Source: Nageia nagi
Taxonomy: Eukaryota > Pinophyta
Direction of reading: 5' to 3'
Assembly: GCA_050084985.1 (NCBI GenBank)
Contig: JBITNC010000001.1
Location: forward strand, 136,772,001 to 136,836,000
DNA length: 64,000 nt
Shown here: piece by piece, positions 12,700 through 24,059 of the stretch
How the letters are laid out: the number at the start of each line of letters is the position of its first letter
Numbering within the stretch: position 1 is the stretch's first letter
The notes under the pieces: model-generated
Told to the model about the DNA's origin: nothing
Database searches by the model: none
What the model saw: the letters and a program-made list of their open reading frames with translations, nothing else
Translations under genes and position numbers: made by a program

Positions 12700-14870
12700 T
12701 ATATCATACTTATGAGGCATTTTCTTTTTTGGAATGCTAGGATGAATGGGGTCATTGTATATATTTTCAAATGAATAAAAGTTCTAACAAATTCTTTTCC
12801 TTTTGATTTTTGTGGTCATATTTCATATACTTTATCATATCACTCAAATTTTGATCTAGAAGTTCTAACAAATTCTTTTCCTTTTGATTTTTGCAATCAT
12901 ATTTACCTTGTTTATTGTGCTCCTTAAGTATGTCTTCCCCTAAAATCACATTAGATTATACCTCAAATTCATCACTACTAGAAGGAGAAGGATATGAAGG
13001 CTTTTTCAATGGCTCTAGGTGGTTTCCCCCCACCTTGGATTGCTTTTGGCTTTTTACTTTCTAACAACCATTTCCAAATAACTTCATTTTTTAATTATTA
13101 TTCATCATCCAACTCTTTTGTTAAATTTGATTTCTTTTATTTGTGAGAGATTTTAGTTTTATGGATTTTGAGATACATAGCAGTGGTTTGATTTTTTAAG
13201 ACTTCTTTTGTTTCTTCTTAACTTCTTCTTCATCATATTTATCAGAGCCATTCTCTGCATCTAATGTTAAGCTAATTTCATCATGATCTATGGGATGCTA
13301 CACCCTTTTCTTCTTAAGTGTTGGGTATTAGTAAAATTATAATATATTATGACTCATCTTTTATTTCTTATGTTGAGGACCTTTAGGCTTATTTTCTTCT
13401 ATTTACTTCTTATACTAAAGGTACTATCTAATTAGATCTTTACATTCCATTTCCTTAGCTTGTTTCTTAATATGTTTCTCCTCTTTTAGATGTTCTTTTC
13501 CAAAAGTATAGCCTCCACTAGCTCCTATTCTAGTTGCTTTTCTCTTTTCATATTTTCTTGTTGCACAACTTCTTGGAGTGCTTTCTCTAAACGTTCTTGT
13601 TCTTCTTTCATCTCTTCTTATCTTTCTCATTTTTTGAAATGTTCAATTTCTCTTAGACATTTTATTTATTCCACATCTTCTTTGTATTTTTGAGTAAATC
13701 ATCGAGGAGGTTCCTTTGGATTAGGTTCTACATTTAAGGTTCCTACTATAGGTTATTTTTCCTCATTTTCTCTTGGTGTAGAAAGTGTAGTGGAATGTAT
13801 GGAAACCCAATCAAAATCATCTAATGTAGACATATCATTGGTTGAGCATGGGTACCCTTTCTTTATTACCAATATAGTGGCTTTATTTCCATTAGGTAGA
13901 ACTATAATTTTTTGATTATACTTGGTTACATAAGGTTTGTGTAGCATTCCCCTTCAATTAATCCAAGTCAAGAATCCATGAGATTATGTTTATTCTTTTC
14001 CAAAACCAATTCTTTTCTTGATTCCTTAAAGTCCTCTAATAAACTATAAGCTTCTCCTACCATTCTTAATTGATGGATATGATTGTGAACCTCTTTTAGG
14101 GTTAAATTCTCATATTCTTGGGGAATGGTTTTTTCCTCTTATTGAGTTGGGTTTTGGATGAAGCTCATAGTTCCCATAGGTGGATCTTCAGTGGTATGAT
14201 TCACTTCCTCAAGATTTTATTTTTGTTCAAATTCCTTCTACATTGGATACATGTATGATTTCATAATATCAACTTGAAGAGCTTCTTTCAAGTCATTATA
14301 TGTCTTAGGAGTTCCCCTCCCACTTCTTGGAGAATTTCTTAGTGAGGGAGGTATACTCATTCTAAAAAACTTATTTCAAAGTTACTTTTGTATCATTTGA
14401 TAATCCCCTGTGGTTATGTGATCCTCTCTAATTCAAACAATCATAAATTCTAATATTGTGTCCCTTGTATGGCCTATAAAAAGTTCTTGGTAAGTGGTTA
14501 GAGATACTGAGGTCACCATAGGAGACTCTTTATCGAGGATGGGTGCTTTGGTGTTCAATTGTTATTTAATAGAAGCTATTAAGGCTTGATAAGTTCTCAG
14601 AGTTATGTTCTCTTATTCTTTTGAGGTCTCTTCTTTAGTAAACATTTTAGTGAATAAAGGGGGTTAGGAGGTGCTACTCCTCCTTCTCCCTCTTGGTTGG
14701 ACTTAAGAGTGTTAGGATCATCATATGTTATAGCATCCCTATCTCTGAGTTCATTATTTTTAAGGGGGTGAGGCTCATCTTGACGATGTATTTTAGATGT
14801 TTGAGATATACTTGCAACCATTATGGTCCAACATACAATAAATAATTTATCTAAAATAAGCTCAAACATT
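12700..14870 (-). pseudogene. N-terminal gag/ORF1 region of the Tat-type element
   Basis: Short - strand frames at 12767-12949, 13424-13630, 13753-13947 and 14603-14869 are rich in Lys, Arg and Glu and lie upstream of the gag core. None has a domain I recognise. A 27-residue repeat (YD-x-KNQKEKNLLELL) occurs twice at 12781-12906. Position and composition suggest the long N-terminal part typical of Tat gag proteins or a separate upstream frame, but this is inference. Confidence 0.45.
12781..12906 (-). repeat. 81-bp tandem duplication inside gag
   Basis: GTTCTAACAAATTCTTTTCC at 12781 recurs at 12862, a period of 81 bp (27 codons, so frame-keeping). The second copy matches for about 45 bases before diverging. 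On the - strand it encodes a repeated KNQKEKNLLELL segment, likely helical. Confidence 0.75.
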
Positions 14871-14899
14871 ACTCCTACAACATAGCTTCACTTTGCAAT

Positions 14900-17050
14900 G
14901 TGATTTAATAATGAGATTTAGCTCATTGATGTTTGTTCTAAGGTCTCTATTTTTATGTATTTAATAAATCAAATAAAAGACTATCCACCCCAACATTCAT
15001 ATCCTTTATTATCTTGATCTTAGATGATACAAACAAGTGTTTTATTAGTGTATATTATTCATATAAAATAATCCCTCAATATTTATTAGCCTTAATGTGA
15101 TTATTCATTTCAAGTTTAAGTGCAGTTAATTTCCTTTTACCTTTGAGGGGAATTTTTTAAATGAGATTGATTCCCCCAATTCCTGATCATAAATCCTTTT
15201 TGTAGCCTTTCAGCATAGATAGGAAGATATAAGAGAAAGGTTTCTTTAAAATAGGTTCATTACTACTTTAATAAGAATACAATTTTTGTATTTAATATGG
15301 GTTCCTTTACTCCTCTTATCTGTATTGCAAAGGGAGAGCATAATAGGCTTTTAAAGAGTCATTAATATGTCTTTGTATGCATCTCCCTAAATTTATTTAC
15401 CAAATATAATGACCCTAATCTACCTTATAACCCACATTCATTAATCCTTTAAAGTTATAGTTTGTTCCCAATTAATGTAATTCATTTCCTATTCCATTGG
15501 GGAAGTATTTAAATGAGGTAAATTCCTTTATCAATCTTATATCAACAATGTTCAATCAACTTCCATTAGGGAGGAGTGGATAATGCACATAGAATAATTA
15601 AAGTGATATACATTATTGGATTAATGATTATTTATTCTTATTAAATGTGGAGCTCATTTCCTCTTCCCTCAAGTCTTCTTTGATCAACTCAGATCACCTT
15701 TTGGTACAAAGGGAGAGCATAAAAAGGCTTGTTTGGAAGTGCTTTAATGTATTTTTATAGGTTCTAAATCTAAACAAAGTGTAAAATAAATAATTCCTTC
15801 ACCATAGAAGTAATAAATATGATCTTTTAAAAGCTATTCCTAATTCTTATTCCTTGTCCCAAGGCAAAATAAATCACACATAAAGTTATTTTCATTTTTA
15901 GAAATGAAATGTGATTTATACTACAAAATTCAAGTACACAACTGAAGTGTACCTCTATCAATTTTGTAGATGCTCTTTATGTTTTCCTAATGGTTTTATT
16001 GAAAGGCCAACAATTCTGATATAATAATCACACATAAAAAACACACAACAAAACAAATAAACTAAGTTAGCAATTTATTCCACAAGATGTAAACAATTAA
16101 AGAGAATGATAGAAATCATGAAACAATACTCCCTTAGTCTCATTTACTTGCAAGGGGCCCTCCTTCTAGCACTAAGGTGTACCACCCAAAATGCAACCCA
16201 AATGCAATTGAGCAAGATATTTTATTCAACACAAAAATCTAATTACATTCAATAGTAGTACATTGAGATACCCTAACAAATAAAGCTAGATCTTGGTACA
16301 AATAAATTTGAGATGAAAAAAAATGATTTTTTTCGTATAATTGAATAGATTATTGGCAATCCTATAAGATCATTAATGTTCATTAGAAATCATTCTCATT
16401 CAACAAATATCATTATCAATTCTATATACTCCTAAAGTTTTCTTCAAATACAAAGTTTCTTCTTCATGCATGCTCACTATAACAAATTCCTATAACTTAC
16501 CCTATCTATGAGTGGACCCTACACACATAGAAAAAGATAGAACATCAAATGTACATATTACATACAATAGAAATTGAATGAGATATGAGTATATAATAAA
16601 CCAATAATGTAAGCAATACACACTTTAATAATGTTTTAATACTTCAAAAATATATTTGAGGATATCAAGAATCAAACCAACAACATTTTTTTTTCATTCA
16701 AAAAGGTCCCTTATTTCAAAATCAAACCTAGTATTTATAAGTTTTCATGGGGTTCCTACTTACCATATTTGAGTAGATTATACTAAACTATTCTTAACCA
16801 TTTCATAGCTAAAACTTGCATAACATTTTATCATTATTGTTGGTTCAGTTGGGTTCATTCAAGGAAAAGAATCCATGTAGTTTCCTTTTATATTTTATCT
16901 GATTTTAATTTTAATGGAAATTATTAATGTTTCTATAATATCAATGATGATCTATAATAGTCACTGATGACTGTAATAAATCAAAAATGTTTTTCAATAA
17001 AAATTTTCTTTTTAAGGTTTTTCAAGGCTTTAGGTAAATAAGGTCATTTT
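14900..17050. other. Non-coding stretch, possible LTR remnant
   Basis: No coding signal. There are loosely repeated phrases: AAGGGAGAGCATAATAGGCT at 15329 resembles AAGGGAGAGCATAAAAAGGC at about 15709, and a sequence with 'AAATGAG..GATT/GTAAATTCC' recurs about 350 bp apart (15160 and 15510). This could be an internal duplication in the 5' LTR of the adjacent - strand element, but no matching LTR was found on the other side. Confidence 0.4.
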
Positions 17051-17679
17051 TACATGTCTACATTCTTAACTGGTTATTCTTTTGCCATTTTTTTCTCATG
17101 GGTTCTAGCTCATTGTTGTGCCTTTGTAATAACTATTAAAATTAATTTCTACATATATTTCTTTAAAATCCTTGGAATATTGAGATTTCAATGATCATGA
17201 TTCTCCTCCAAAGGCATTATTTTCACCCTTTCTTCTTGCTACTATTAATAAGATTTACCTTCTTTGATCTTGTTCTATTTTTCACTTCCATCATTTCCTC
17301 TTTGGTATTTTTATCTTTAGGATTTTAGGCTCTTGTCCTCCTCTTATTTTTACCCTACCTCCTTTTAATTTCCAATAGGAGGTCAATAATTTCCTTAACC
17401 TTAATTTTTGTATGAGTTTTCTAACTACCCTCCCCACCTTTTATCCCTACTACATTCACCTTTGCTTCCCTCTCCTTCACTATTTTATCCTCATGATTTC
17501 TTCTACTAGAAGTGGCATTTCTCCCTCTTCCCAAGATCCTCTGAGGTTTCTTGGTCAAGGCCACTTCATACACAATCTTAATAATCAATTGATCTAGAGG
17601 TACACTATTTGCCTTGCCCTTGCACTTATTAATTGAGATTTCTAAAGAATTCATAATGAAAAATGGAAAGTTTACTATC

Positions 17680-18152
17680 TTGTCACCTTTGAGCCTGAAA
17701 TGGTTTAATAATATTTTCTATTTCAATGTTAGCTAAATATTTATCTAACCTTTTATCTTTGATGACTTTTTTCATATGAAATTCCACATCATAATGCAGC
17801 AATTTAGTCATCCACTTTGCAAGCCTCTTAGACGATTTTACTTGTGTAAATACATATTTTATTATAATGAAAGGCATGTGAACATTTACCATATTTGTTC
17901 CAAATATATGATTGAAATTTTCTAGAGATTTATTCATATCAAAGACATATTTTTCTACCATGGTATAGTCAAGTTTAGCATCTTTGATAATAGCACTCAT
18001 GAAAGACATTGGGATCTCCACTTTTTTTTTCTAAGATAAGACTACAACAACTATGTATTTTGAAGCATATACAAACATATTAAAAGGTTTGGAGTGATCA
18101 CAACTTACTAGTGCATGTGCATAAATAATTTCTCATTTTATTTCCTTCAAAG
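17680..18152 (-). pseudogene. Gypsy RNase H fragment (left half of a split element)
   Basis: The - strand frame at 17683-18021 reads EIPMSFMSAIIKDAKLDYTM and EKYVFDMNKSLENFNHIFG, then MTKLLHYDVEFHMKK. This is the gypsy RNase H pattern 'PIAFMSxxLxxAExxYxxxEKxxLAxV'. Upstream, in another frame, residues SKPFNMFVYASKYIVVVVL near 18040-18110 give the preceding strand. It continues in sense beyond the copia insertion at 21560, where the RT half lies. To the left (17421-17654) only an Arg/Lys-rich frame follows and no integrase is seen. Confidence 0.8.
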
Positions 18153-18856
18153 TGTTACGATCCACTATATAAAAAATAAAGTTGATATTGGGAAATTATT
18201 CTACTCTAATCATAAAAGAACCATTAAATAATAAGTTCATTAAAATATTATGATGACAAAACATGTAATGTGGTTTACCTAATATAGGCTACATCTATGA
18301 ATAATATTCAATCCTTGATTACTTATTATTCTAAGCCACCAAGGAAGTGACTAATAGCCAAACCATTATTCTTTCCTCTTAGATTACAAAAAAAAATCAT
18401 TACAAAAATAGCCTCTCCAAAGGATTTACCTCATTTTTAATACCTTAACCCTATGCAAATTTCTAGTTCATATTATGAAAACCATGAACTCTACAATAAA
18501 TAACCCATCTATATAAATATCCATACATTCTACTTTTCACTCACTAATGGATATTCTATAATCAATAAATTCATCATACATAGAAACATCAAGTTATAAA
18601 CTTGGAATAACCAAAAATGAGTTTCCAAATCTCAAAAATGAGCTTTCCCATATTTGGTTTCTAATTGGCCATCATCAAATTGATTGGGTTTATCATATCT
18701 TCTACCACTGAAGCAACTACACTAATAAATTAGTTGACTAGTGTAATCGACCATCAATCAACTGATTTTTCATGTAGATTGGTCTTGTGTATACCAATTA
18801 TAAAATAGAGAGCTGAAAATGTAACTTAACCAAAAGTTAGGTTTCAATTCCTAATA
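18153..18856 (-). repeat. 3' LTR of the copia element
   Basis: It aligns along its length with 20855-21559: both begin (on the + strand) TGTTA-GATCCACTATATAAA and end TTTCAATTCCTAA. The terminal CA on the right is mutated to TA here. Scattered substitutions separate the two copies, so the insertion is old. Confidence 0.9.
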
Positions 18857-18869
18857 ATCTCCCACTTGG

Positions 18870-19311
18870 AGACTAATATATTGTAATATCCTACAACCTT
18901 ATATCTTTAGATCTAAATATTCTCAACATGATCTTTATTACTCAATATCAATTAAAATTGAGCATAAGCCCAATTTTTCCTTTGCAAACACCTTCGCAAC
19001 CTTTGCCAAAAATCCTTCATCTAGATTTTCCAACACCCATTAGTTATAATTTCCACTCCATGGAAAATACCATCTTTTTATGTAAACAATTTCTCAAGAC
19101 CCTCCTTTTCCAATATGTGATTTCTATCTTGATCATCTTCCTTCATGTTCTTCTTGCATGCATACAAACTATGCAAATATTTCATACCTTTAGTTAACTT
19201 AACCAAATCACATTGGTATTGCACTAAGGAATTTACCTCCTTATCCATTTCAAGCTCCCACTTCTTCCTATATTCCTTCTGCAAACACTTACCACTATCA
19301 ATATACAACAC
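18870..19311 (-). pseudogene. N-terminal reverse transcriptase piece of the copia element
   Basis: The - strand frame 19078-19311 reads YRKKWELEMDKEVNSLVQYQ, then DLVKLTKGMKYLHS. This matches the start of copia RT ('W-x-x-AM-x-x-E-x-x-SL-x-x-N-x-TW-x-LV-x-LP-x-G-x-K'). It stops soon after, next to the 3' LTR, so the RT catalytic core and RNase H have been lost. Confidence 0.75.
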
Positions 19312-19399
19312 ATAAGAAACTTTGGAGAAATACTAACTTACCCTTTTTAATTCTCTAACATAGATCCTTTAGGAGAATTTTTTTATCATGATGTTGAAA

Positions 19400-20000
19400 G
19401 CCTCCTTATGCCTTTGGTATCTATATATTCCTTTTATTTTCTTTAGAAACACTCTTTCCATTCAAGAGGAATCTCAACCTCTTATTCTTTTTGTAAAACC
19501 TCACTTCACTCTCTATCCTAAGTCCAAACTTGTGATTTCTCATGACTACATTACCACCTTTGGAAGCTAAATATATTGTGAGACTAGATGTGTTAGTAAG
19601 AAAATATAGTGTACCAATAATCTTACCTCTTATAACAACCATGGAACCCTTAATAACCTTACACTCTTTATTTTTGAATATTATCATCTAACCCTCACCA
19701 TCAAGCTTATTTGTTGAAATGAGATTTCTCTTCAAATCAAGAATGTGCCTCATCTCATTAAGCACTTGTCAATTTATTTTAAGCATATTTCTCATCCCAT
19801 CAATCCTACATGGTATACCATTACCAAATAATACTTATCCAAAATCTCCTTTAATATATTATATAAAATATTTCTTATTAGAAGTGGTATGAAAAGAAGC
19901 ACCTAAATCTATAATCCAATAATCAATATTCATGTCAAGAGATAATATCAAAGCATCTTATAAAATATCACAAGCTAAATTATCCTCCTGATCTTTACCT
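19400..20000 (-). pseudogene. Copia protease and GAG-pre-integrase region
   Basis: On the - strand DYWIIDLGASFHTTSNKKYF (about 19870-19930) is the copia aspartic protease active site; the usual D-S-G is D-L-G here. Downstream, KECKVIKGSMVVIRGKIIGT LYFL-type residues at 19421-19687 match the GAG-pre-integrase region. The integrase core expected next is missing: about 110 bases later the sequence is already RT. Confidence 0.8.
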
Positions 20001-20039
20001 TGATTCTCATTGCTTTCTTTCTCATCTTGTATCTTATAC

Positions 20040-20560
20040 CTACACTCTCCCTTCAAGTGTCCTTTCTTCTCATAATACTACCACTCTAGATTACCTTTCC
20101 TTTAGAGTTTCCCTATAATTTTCCTTGGTTTTGATTAGTGGCTTTGTCTCTGTATCTTATCTTATCAATAGTTAGTGCACTACAATTCCTTGATGATGCA
20201 CCCATGGATTTATTCCTCATAAACTCACTTAGAATAATGCCCACCACATCATCAAATGTTAACTTGTTACAACTTGAAGCAGAATAACTAACTACCATTA
20301 CCAAGTTATTCCAACTTTTTGGGAATAAACACAATATCAACAAGGCATTTACTTAATAATTTAAATCTAATCCCATTGAATTAAATTTATTAGTAACATT
20401 ATTAAATTCATTTAAGTGGTCCAAAATAGAATCATATTCTCCCATTTGTATATTAAATAATATTTTTATGAGAACTACCTTATTTGAGGTTGAGGGTTTA
20501 TTTTTCATACAATCTGGCCAACTTGTCCATGACATCTTTCATTTTTTATTAAATATGTTG
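20040..20560 (-). pseudogene. Copia gag with zinc knuckle
   Basis: The frame 20113-20343 has LFPKSWNNLVMVVSYSASS and LTFDDVVGIILSEFMRNKSM, the UBN2-type copia gag block. The piece 20353-20535 has ILFNIQMGEYDSILDHLNEF, the preceding gag helix region. Near 20050-20100 residues YYEKKGHLKGECRYK form a zinc knuckle with its first Cys lost. In a working element gag packages RNA in cytoplasmic particles. Confidence 0.8.
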
Positions 20561-20840
20561 AAGGAAATCAAAGATCCCAAACATATCCTCATCATGCCTA
20601 ATTTATTTTTATCAAGAAGAGTCCACTCCTCATATAACATAGCTAATGGTTTCTTTGTATTACCCTCATGTGGTAGAAAAATATATTTTTGGTAGAAGTA
20701 TTCACCCATATGCATATTTTAAAATTGAAACTTTTGGCCATTAAATATTTCCTCCCTAAACCTCCTTACTTCTACCATTTCTCCCACTTGATCCAAAAAC
20801 CCTTTTTTCTTTTCTATTGAGTACCCAAACAAATAATAAA

Positions 20841-20852
20841 GCTCTGATACCA
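20841..20852 (-). other. Primer-binding site, tRNA-iMet type
   Basis: The + strand bases GCTCTGATACCA read TGGTATCAGAGC on the - strand, the standard complement of plant initiator tRNA-Met 3' end, two bases from the 5' LTR. It fixes the element's orientation. Confidence 0.95.
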
Positions 20853-20854
20853 AT

Positions 20855-21559
20855 TGTTAGGATCCACTATATAAAAATAAAGTTGAGATTGAGTAATTAT
20901 TCTACTATAATCCTAAAATAAGCATTAGAAAATAAGTTTATTAAAATAAGAGATGAAAATGGGATGTAATATGGTTCACCCAATGTAGGCTACATACATA
21001 GAGAATATTCACTTCTTGATTACTTATCACTCCAAGCCACCAAGGGAAATAACTACTAGCAAAGCCAATGTTCCTTCCTCTTGTATTACAAATAATTCCA
21101 CCTAAAAACAATAGTCTCTTTCTAATGTATTTACCTCCTTTTATATTCCTCAACCCATATGAATTTCTAGTTCATATTTCCAAAATCATTAATTATATAT
21201 TAAATAGTCCATCTCTATATAGATCCATACATTATAGTTTTCACATACTACTAGATATTTTACAACTAAGAAATTTTTCATACATAGAAACATCAAGTTC
21301 TAAACTTGGAAGAGTCATAAACAAGATTCCAAAAATAAAAAATGGGATTTCTTGCTCTAACTTTTTATCAATGACCATTATATTAATTGGTTCTATTAGA
21401 TTAATCACTAGGGGACCAACTACATTAATTGGCTAGCTAATTGGCATGATTGGTTATCAACTGATCAATTGATCATACAGATTGGTCCTATGCATGCCGA
21501 TTATGAAATAGAGAGATGAAAATATGACTTAGCCAAAAATTAGGCTTCAATTCCTAACA
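20855..21559 (-). repeat. 5' LTR of the copia element
   Basis: About 705 bp, bounded on the + strand by TGTTAGGATCC and CCTAACA. It pairs with 18153-18856 and adjoins the primer site. Confidence 0.9.
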
Positions 21560-21970
21560 AAAACCCTTCAGGTTCTCTTTATTCCACTTGATTTCCCCAT
21601 CCTTCTTTATTATTTTATTTATTAGAGTTGATATATTTGTAAATTTAGGTATTAGTTTTATGATAAAGTTGATTTTACCAAAGAAATATCTAACTCCTTC
21701 CAAATTTTTAGGTGGCCATGTGTTAGCAATGGCTTTCACTCTCTCAATATCTATCCTTATTCCTTCCTTAGAGACTATTTTCCAATAATTTTTTTTATGA
21801 TACTTCAAATACATATTTATTTATAATTAATGAGATACCATATTCCCTACATCTCTTGAAAACCATATCAAGATGCTTCAAATGATCATCAAGCTCTCTA
21901 ATAAGATCATCAAGATAGACCACTATGATTTTGAACATCAAATTATTGAAAGCAAAATCTATTGCTCCTT
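21560..21970 (-). pseudogene. Gypsy reverse transcriptase fragment (right half of the split element)
   Basis: On the - strand the residues GAIDFAFNNLMF and VVYLDDLI (about 21900-21965) are the RT fingers-palm block with an intact YLDD active site. HLKHLDMVFKRCREYGISL follows, then at 21554-21814 KAIANTWPPKNLEGVRYFFG and FIIKLIPKF, the RT connection region. The left edge joins the copia 5' LTR and continues as RNase H at 18152. The right edge meets LINE sequence near 21968. Confidence 0.85.
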
Positions 21971-22647
21971 TTAAATTTGAATATATGTGGTTGAATCATG
22001 AAAAATTTAAAGAAAATTTGATAGAGTGGTGGTCAATTAGAGTGAAAGGGACTACTATGTTCAGACTATCTCAAAAACTAAAAGAGGTTAAGAAGAACAT
22101 TAAAATGTGGAATAAGGAAGTCTTCCTAAATGTAAAACTAAGGAAGGAATAGATAAAGGAGAAGTTAGAAGAAGTGAATAGGAAGTACTAAATAAGGGAA
22201 GAATAAAGGACATAGATAGCAAGGAGAAAGAACTCCTAATGGAGTACTATAATACAGTCACTCAAAAGGAGATTCATTAGAAATAGAAGGATATAATCTC
22301 TTAGCTACAAAAAGGGGATAGGAACATGAGGTTTTTTAATCTTGTAACTTTGAACAAAAGGAGTGCTAACAAAATATTCAAGCGAAGAAGAGCTAATTGA
22401 ATCATAACTTTTGAGGAGGAGGAAATCAAAGAGGATATTGGAGGATTTAATAAAAAATATTTTGTGTACAAAATTAAGACTCAATGATAGGTTGGGTAGG
22501 TAAATTTGGTAAGTGATTCTTAAAGTTGTTACTCCAAAATGAATGGGAGGTTAGAGGAATAGGTTACTAAAAAGAAGATAAATAAGGTGGTAAACCTAAT
22601 GGATGAGCATAAATCATTAGATTTGAAAAAAAATTCAATTTATTTTT
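21968..22647 (+). pseudogene. 5' part of a LINE (linker between endonuclease and RT)
   Basis: From 21968 the + strand reads PFKFEYMWLNHEKFKENLIE and WWSIRVKGTTMFRLSQKLK, then an EK-rich helix and GDRNMRFFNL near 22320. This is the L1-type pattern 'PFRFExMW..HPxF', 'WNKEVFGN', 'GDxNTKFFH' that lies after the endonuclease and before RT. The endonuclease itself is absent: the LINE starts abruptly here against gypsy RT, as in a typical 5'-truncated insertion. It continues at 40381 beyond the LTR element inserted in it. Confidence 0.85.
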
Positions 22648-23833
22648 TGTGACATCCCCCTTCCATTACTATACTTAATTTTGGAATCCAATGGATTCCA
22701 CCTTTATATTATATTTAATTATTTAATTGTGCTTTTAAGTTAGTACTTGGGATAAAAGACTTAAAGGGTCATTGGACCCCATTGTGAGCTCCAAGTGGGA
22801 TATCTCCCTCTTATGTGTAGATTAAAGTGTTTTAATGCACTTGGAGATCTTGATACATGATTGTAGGAATCCCAAGGTATATTTAGCACTTAATGGATGG
22901 ATGAGCATGTAATATCCTCAACATTGAGTTTGTGAACACTTGTATACATGTGCTAGCCTTGGGGAGACTTCTAGAGACCCATGCTAATCCATGACATCTA
23001 TTTTCCTCCTACATGCCCACACATGCCTCCTAGACCTCCACATGCATTCTTGGACCCACGTGGAATATGAGAGAGACCTAGATACCCATGTTGATCCTAG
23101 AATGAATCCTAAGTACCAAAATTGGGACATGAGGGGATTAGATGATGATATTGAGATGCAATATAGGAAAGCTATATTATCCCTTGGATCCTTATTTCTA
23201 GAAACATATATTATTAATTATACACTTACTATCCATAGGATAGAAGTCTTAGTGTAGCGTTAAGCAATACCCCTAGGTGGAGCATCTAGGAGGATTACCA
23301 GGCTAAGGGATCCTATTAGTCTATGAATTTGGTGTAGCATCCTACCTATTAGTGGTATTTTAAGGTTGTGATTATACCTTTAATAATTTCTAAGGTTTGA
23401 GAAGGGCTCCTTTCGTGGAGAGGATTTAGATTCTGAGGAAGCAAGATTTTCCCACACATCATCCATCTATCCAATAGTGAGAGACACACATTATGCTCTA
23501 CTTGGCTCCTTAAAGGCCACCATCCATACCTAGGGGCTTAGAATTGTATTATTGCTCATTGATTATCTTTTATACAATCATTGGATATTTGGATCTCAGT
23601 ATTTGTCATATGTGTGCTTTTATATTGGAACATTATAGTGTATTTTCTATTTCTTGCATGTTATAGCCATATGTTGGCATTATAAGGTTGTGCATGTTGT
23701 TATCTATTAGTCTTGGTTAGATATTGGCATTATTACATTGTTCAAACTTAATTTGGATTCCCTAAGTTAGATATTGGAGCATACTTATGTACATTTGATT
23801 AAATTATACTAAAATTGCATTTAGTCTTTTACA
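22648..23833 (+). repeat. 5' LTR of the outer gypsy element
   Basis: It aligns from end to end with 39190-40380, for example at the starts GTGACATCCCCCTTCCATTA and GTGACATCCCTCTTGCATTA. About 1.19 kb, with many transition differences between copies. Confidence 0.92.
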
Positions 23834-23834
23834 A

Positions 23835-23846
23835 TGATATCAAAGC
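23835..23846 (+). other. Decayed tRNA-iMet primer-binding site
   Basis: TGATATCAAAGC lies one base after the 5' LTR. It differs from TGGTATCAGAGC at two places, both G-to-A, consistent with deamination on the other strand. Confidence 0.85.
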
Positions 23847-24059
23847 TTGGATTTAGCCAACCTGTGAAGGATATCATCAGTTCATCATTACTACACTAGG
23901 TCCACTATCAAAAAGGAGATGACATCCACAAGGAAGAGTAGAAAGTTGTAACATAAAGAGACCCTCTTAGGACTTCCCAAGAAGAGGATCATTAGTCATA
24001 GATGAATAAAGTTTTAAATGAGGGCAATTCTAGTGATGAGAATGATGCACCAAGAGTGA

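Larger units (their letters stand above)
5800..14900 (-). mobile_element. Decayed Ty3/gypsy retrotransposon, Tat lineage (ends unresolved)
   Basis: Read on the - strand from 14900 down to 5800, the order is N-terminal region, gag, protease, reverse transcriptase, RNase H, a second archaeal-type RNase H, and integrase. The double RNase H is the mark of the Tat/Ogre lineage of plant Ty3/gypsy elements, and here it lies after RT, the usual order. The coding region is broken by many stops and frame changes. Beyond the integrase C-terminus (about 6455) lie two short unrecognised frames (6136-6342 and 5804-6004) that may be remnants of a 3' frame. LTRs and target duplication could not be defined. 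The domains are listed separately. Confidence 0.85.
18153..21559 (-). mobile_element. Internally deleted Ty1/copia element, - strand
   Basis: Two LTRs (18153-18856 and 20855-21559) flank about 2 kb of internal DNA. In element orientation the LTR starts TGTTAGGAATTGAAG and ends GGATCCTAACA. Next to the 5' LTR is a perfect TGGTATCAGAGC primer site. Gag, protease, pre-integrase and an N-terminal RT piece are visible; integrase and most of RT/RNase H are missing. The insertion separates the RNase H and RT halves of a - strand gypsy fragment. Flanking bases (CAAAG left, AAAAC right) do not make a clean duplication. Confidence 0.9.

Noticed and set aside
12767-12949. Stand-alone small basic gene on the - strand
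   Set aside because: It is a duplicated segment within the gag region of the Tat-type element and has no independent signals.
18148-21564. Target-site duplication of the copia element
   Set aside because: CAAAG and AAAAC do not match convincingly; the site has decayed.
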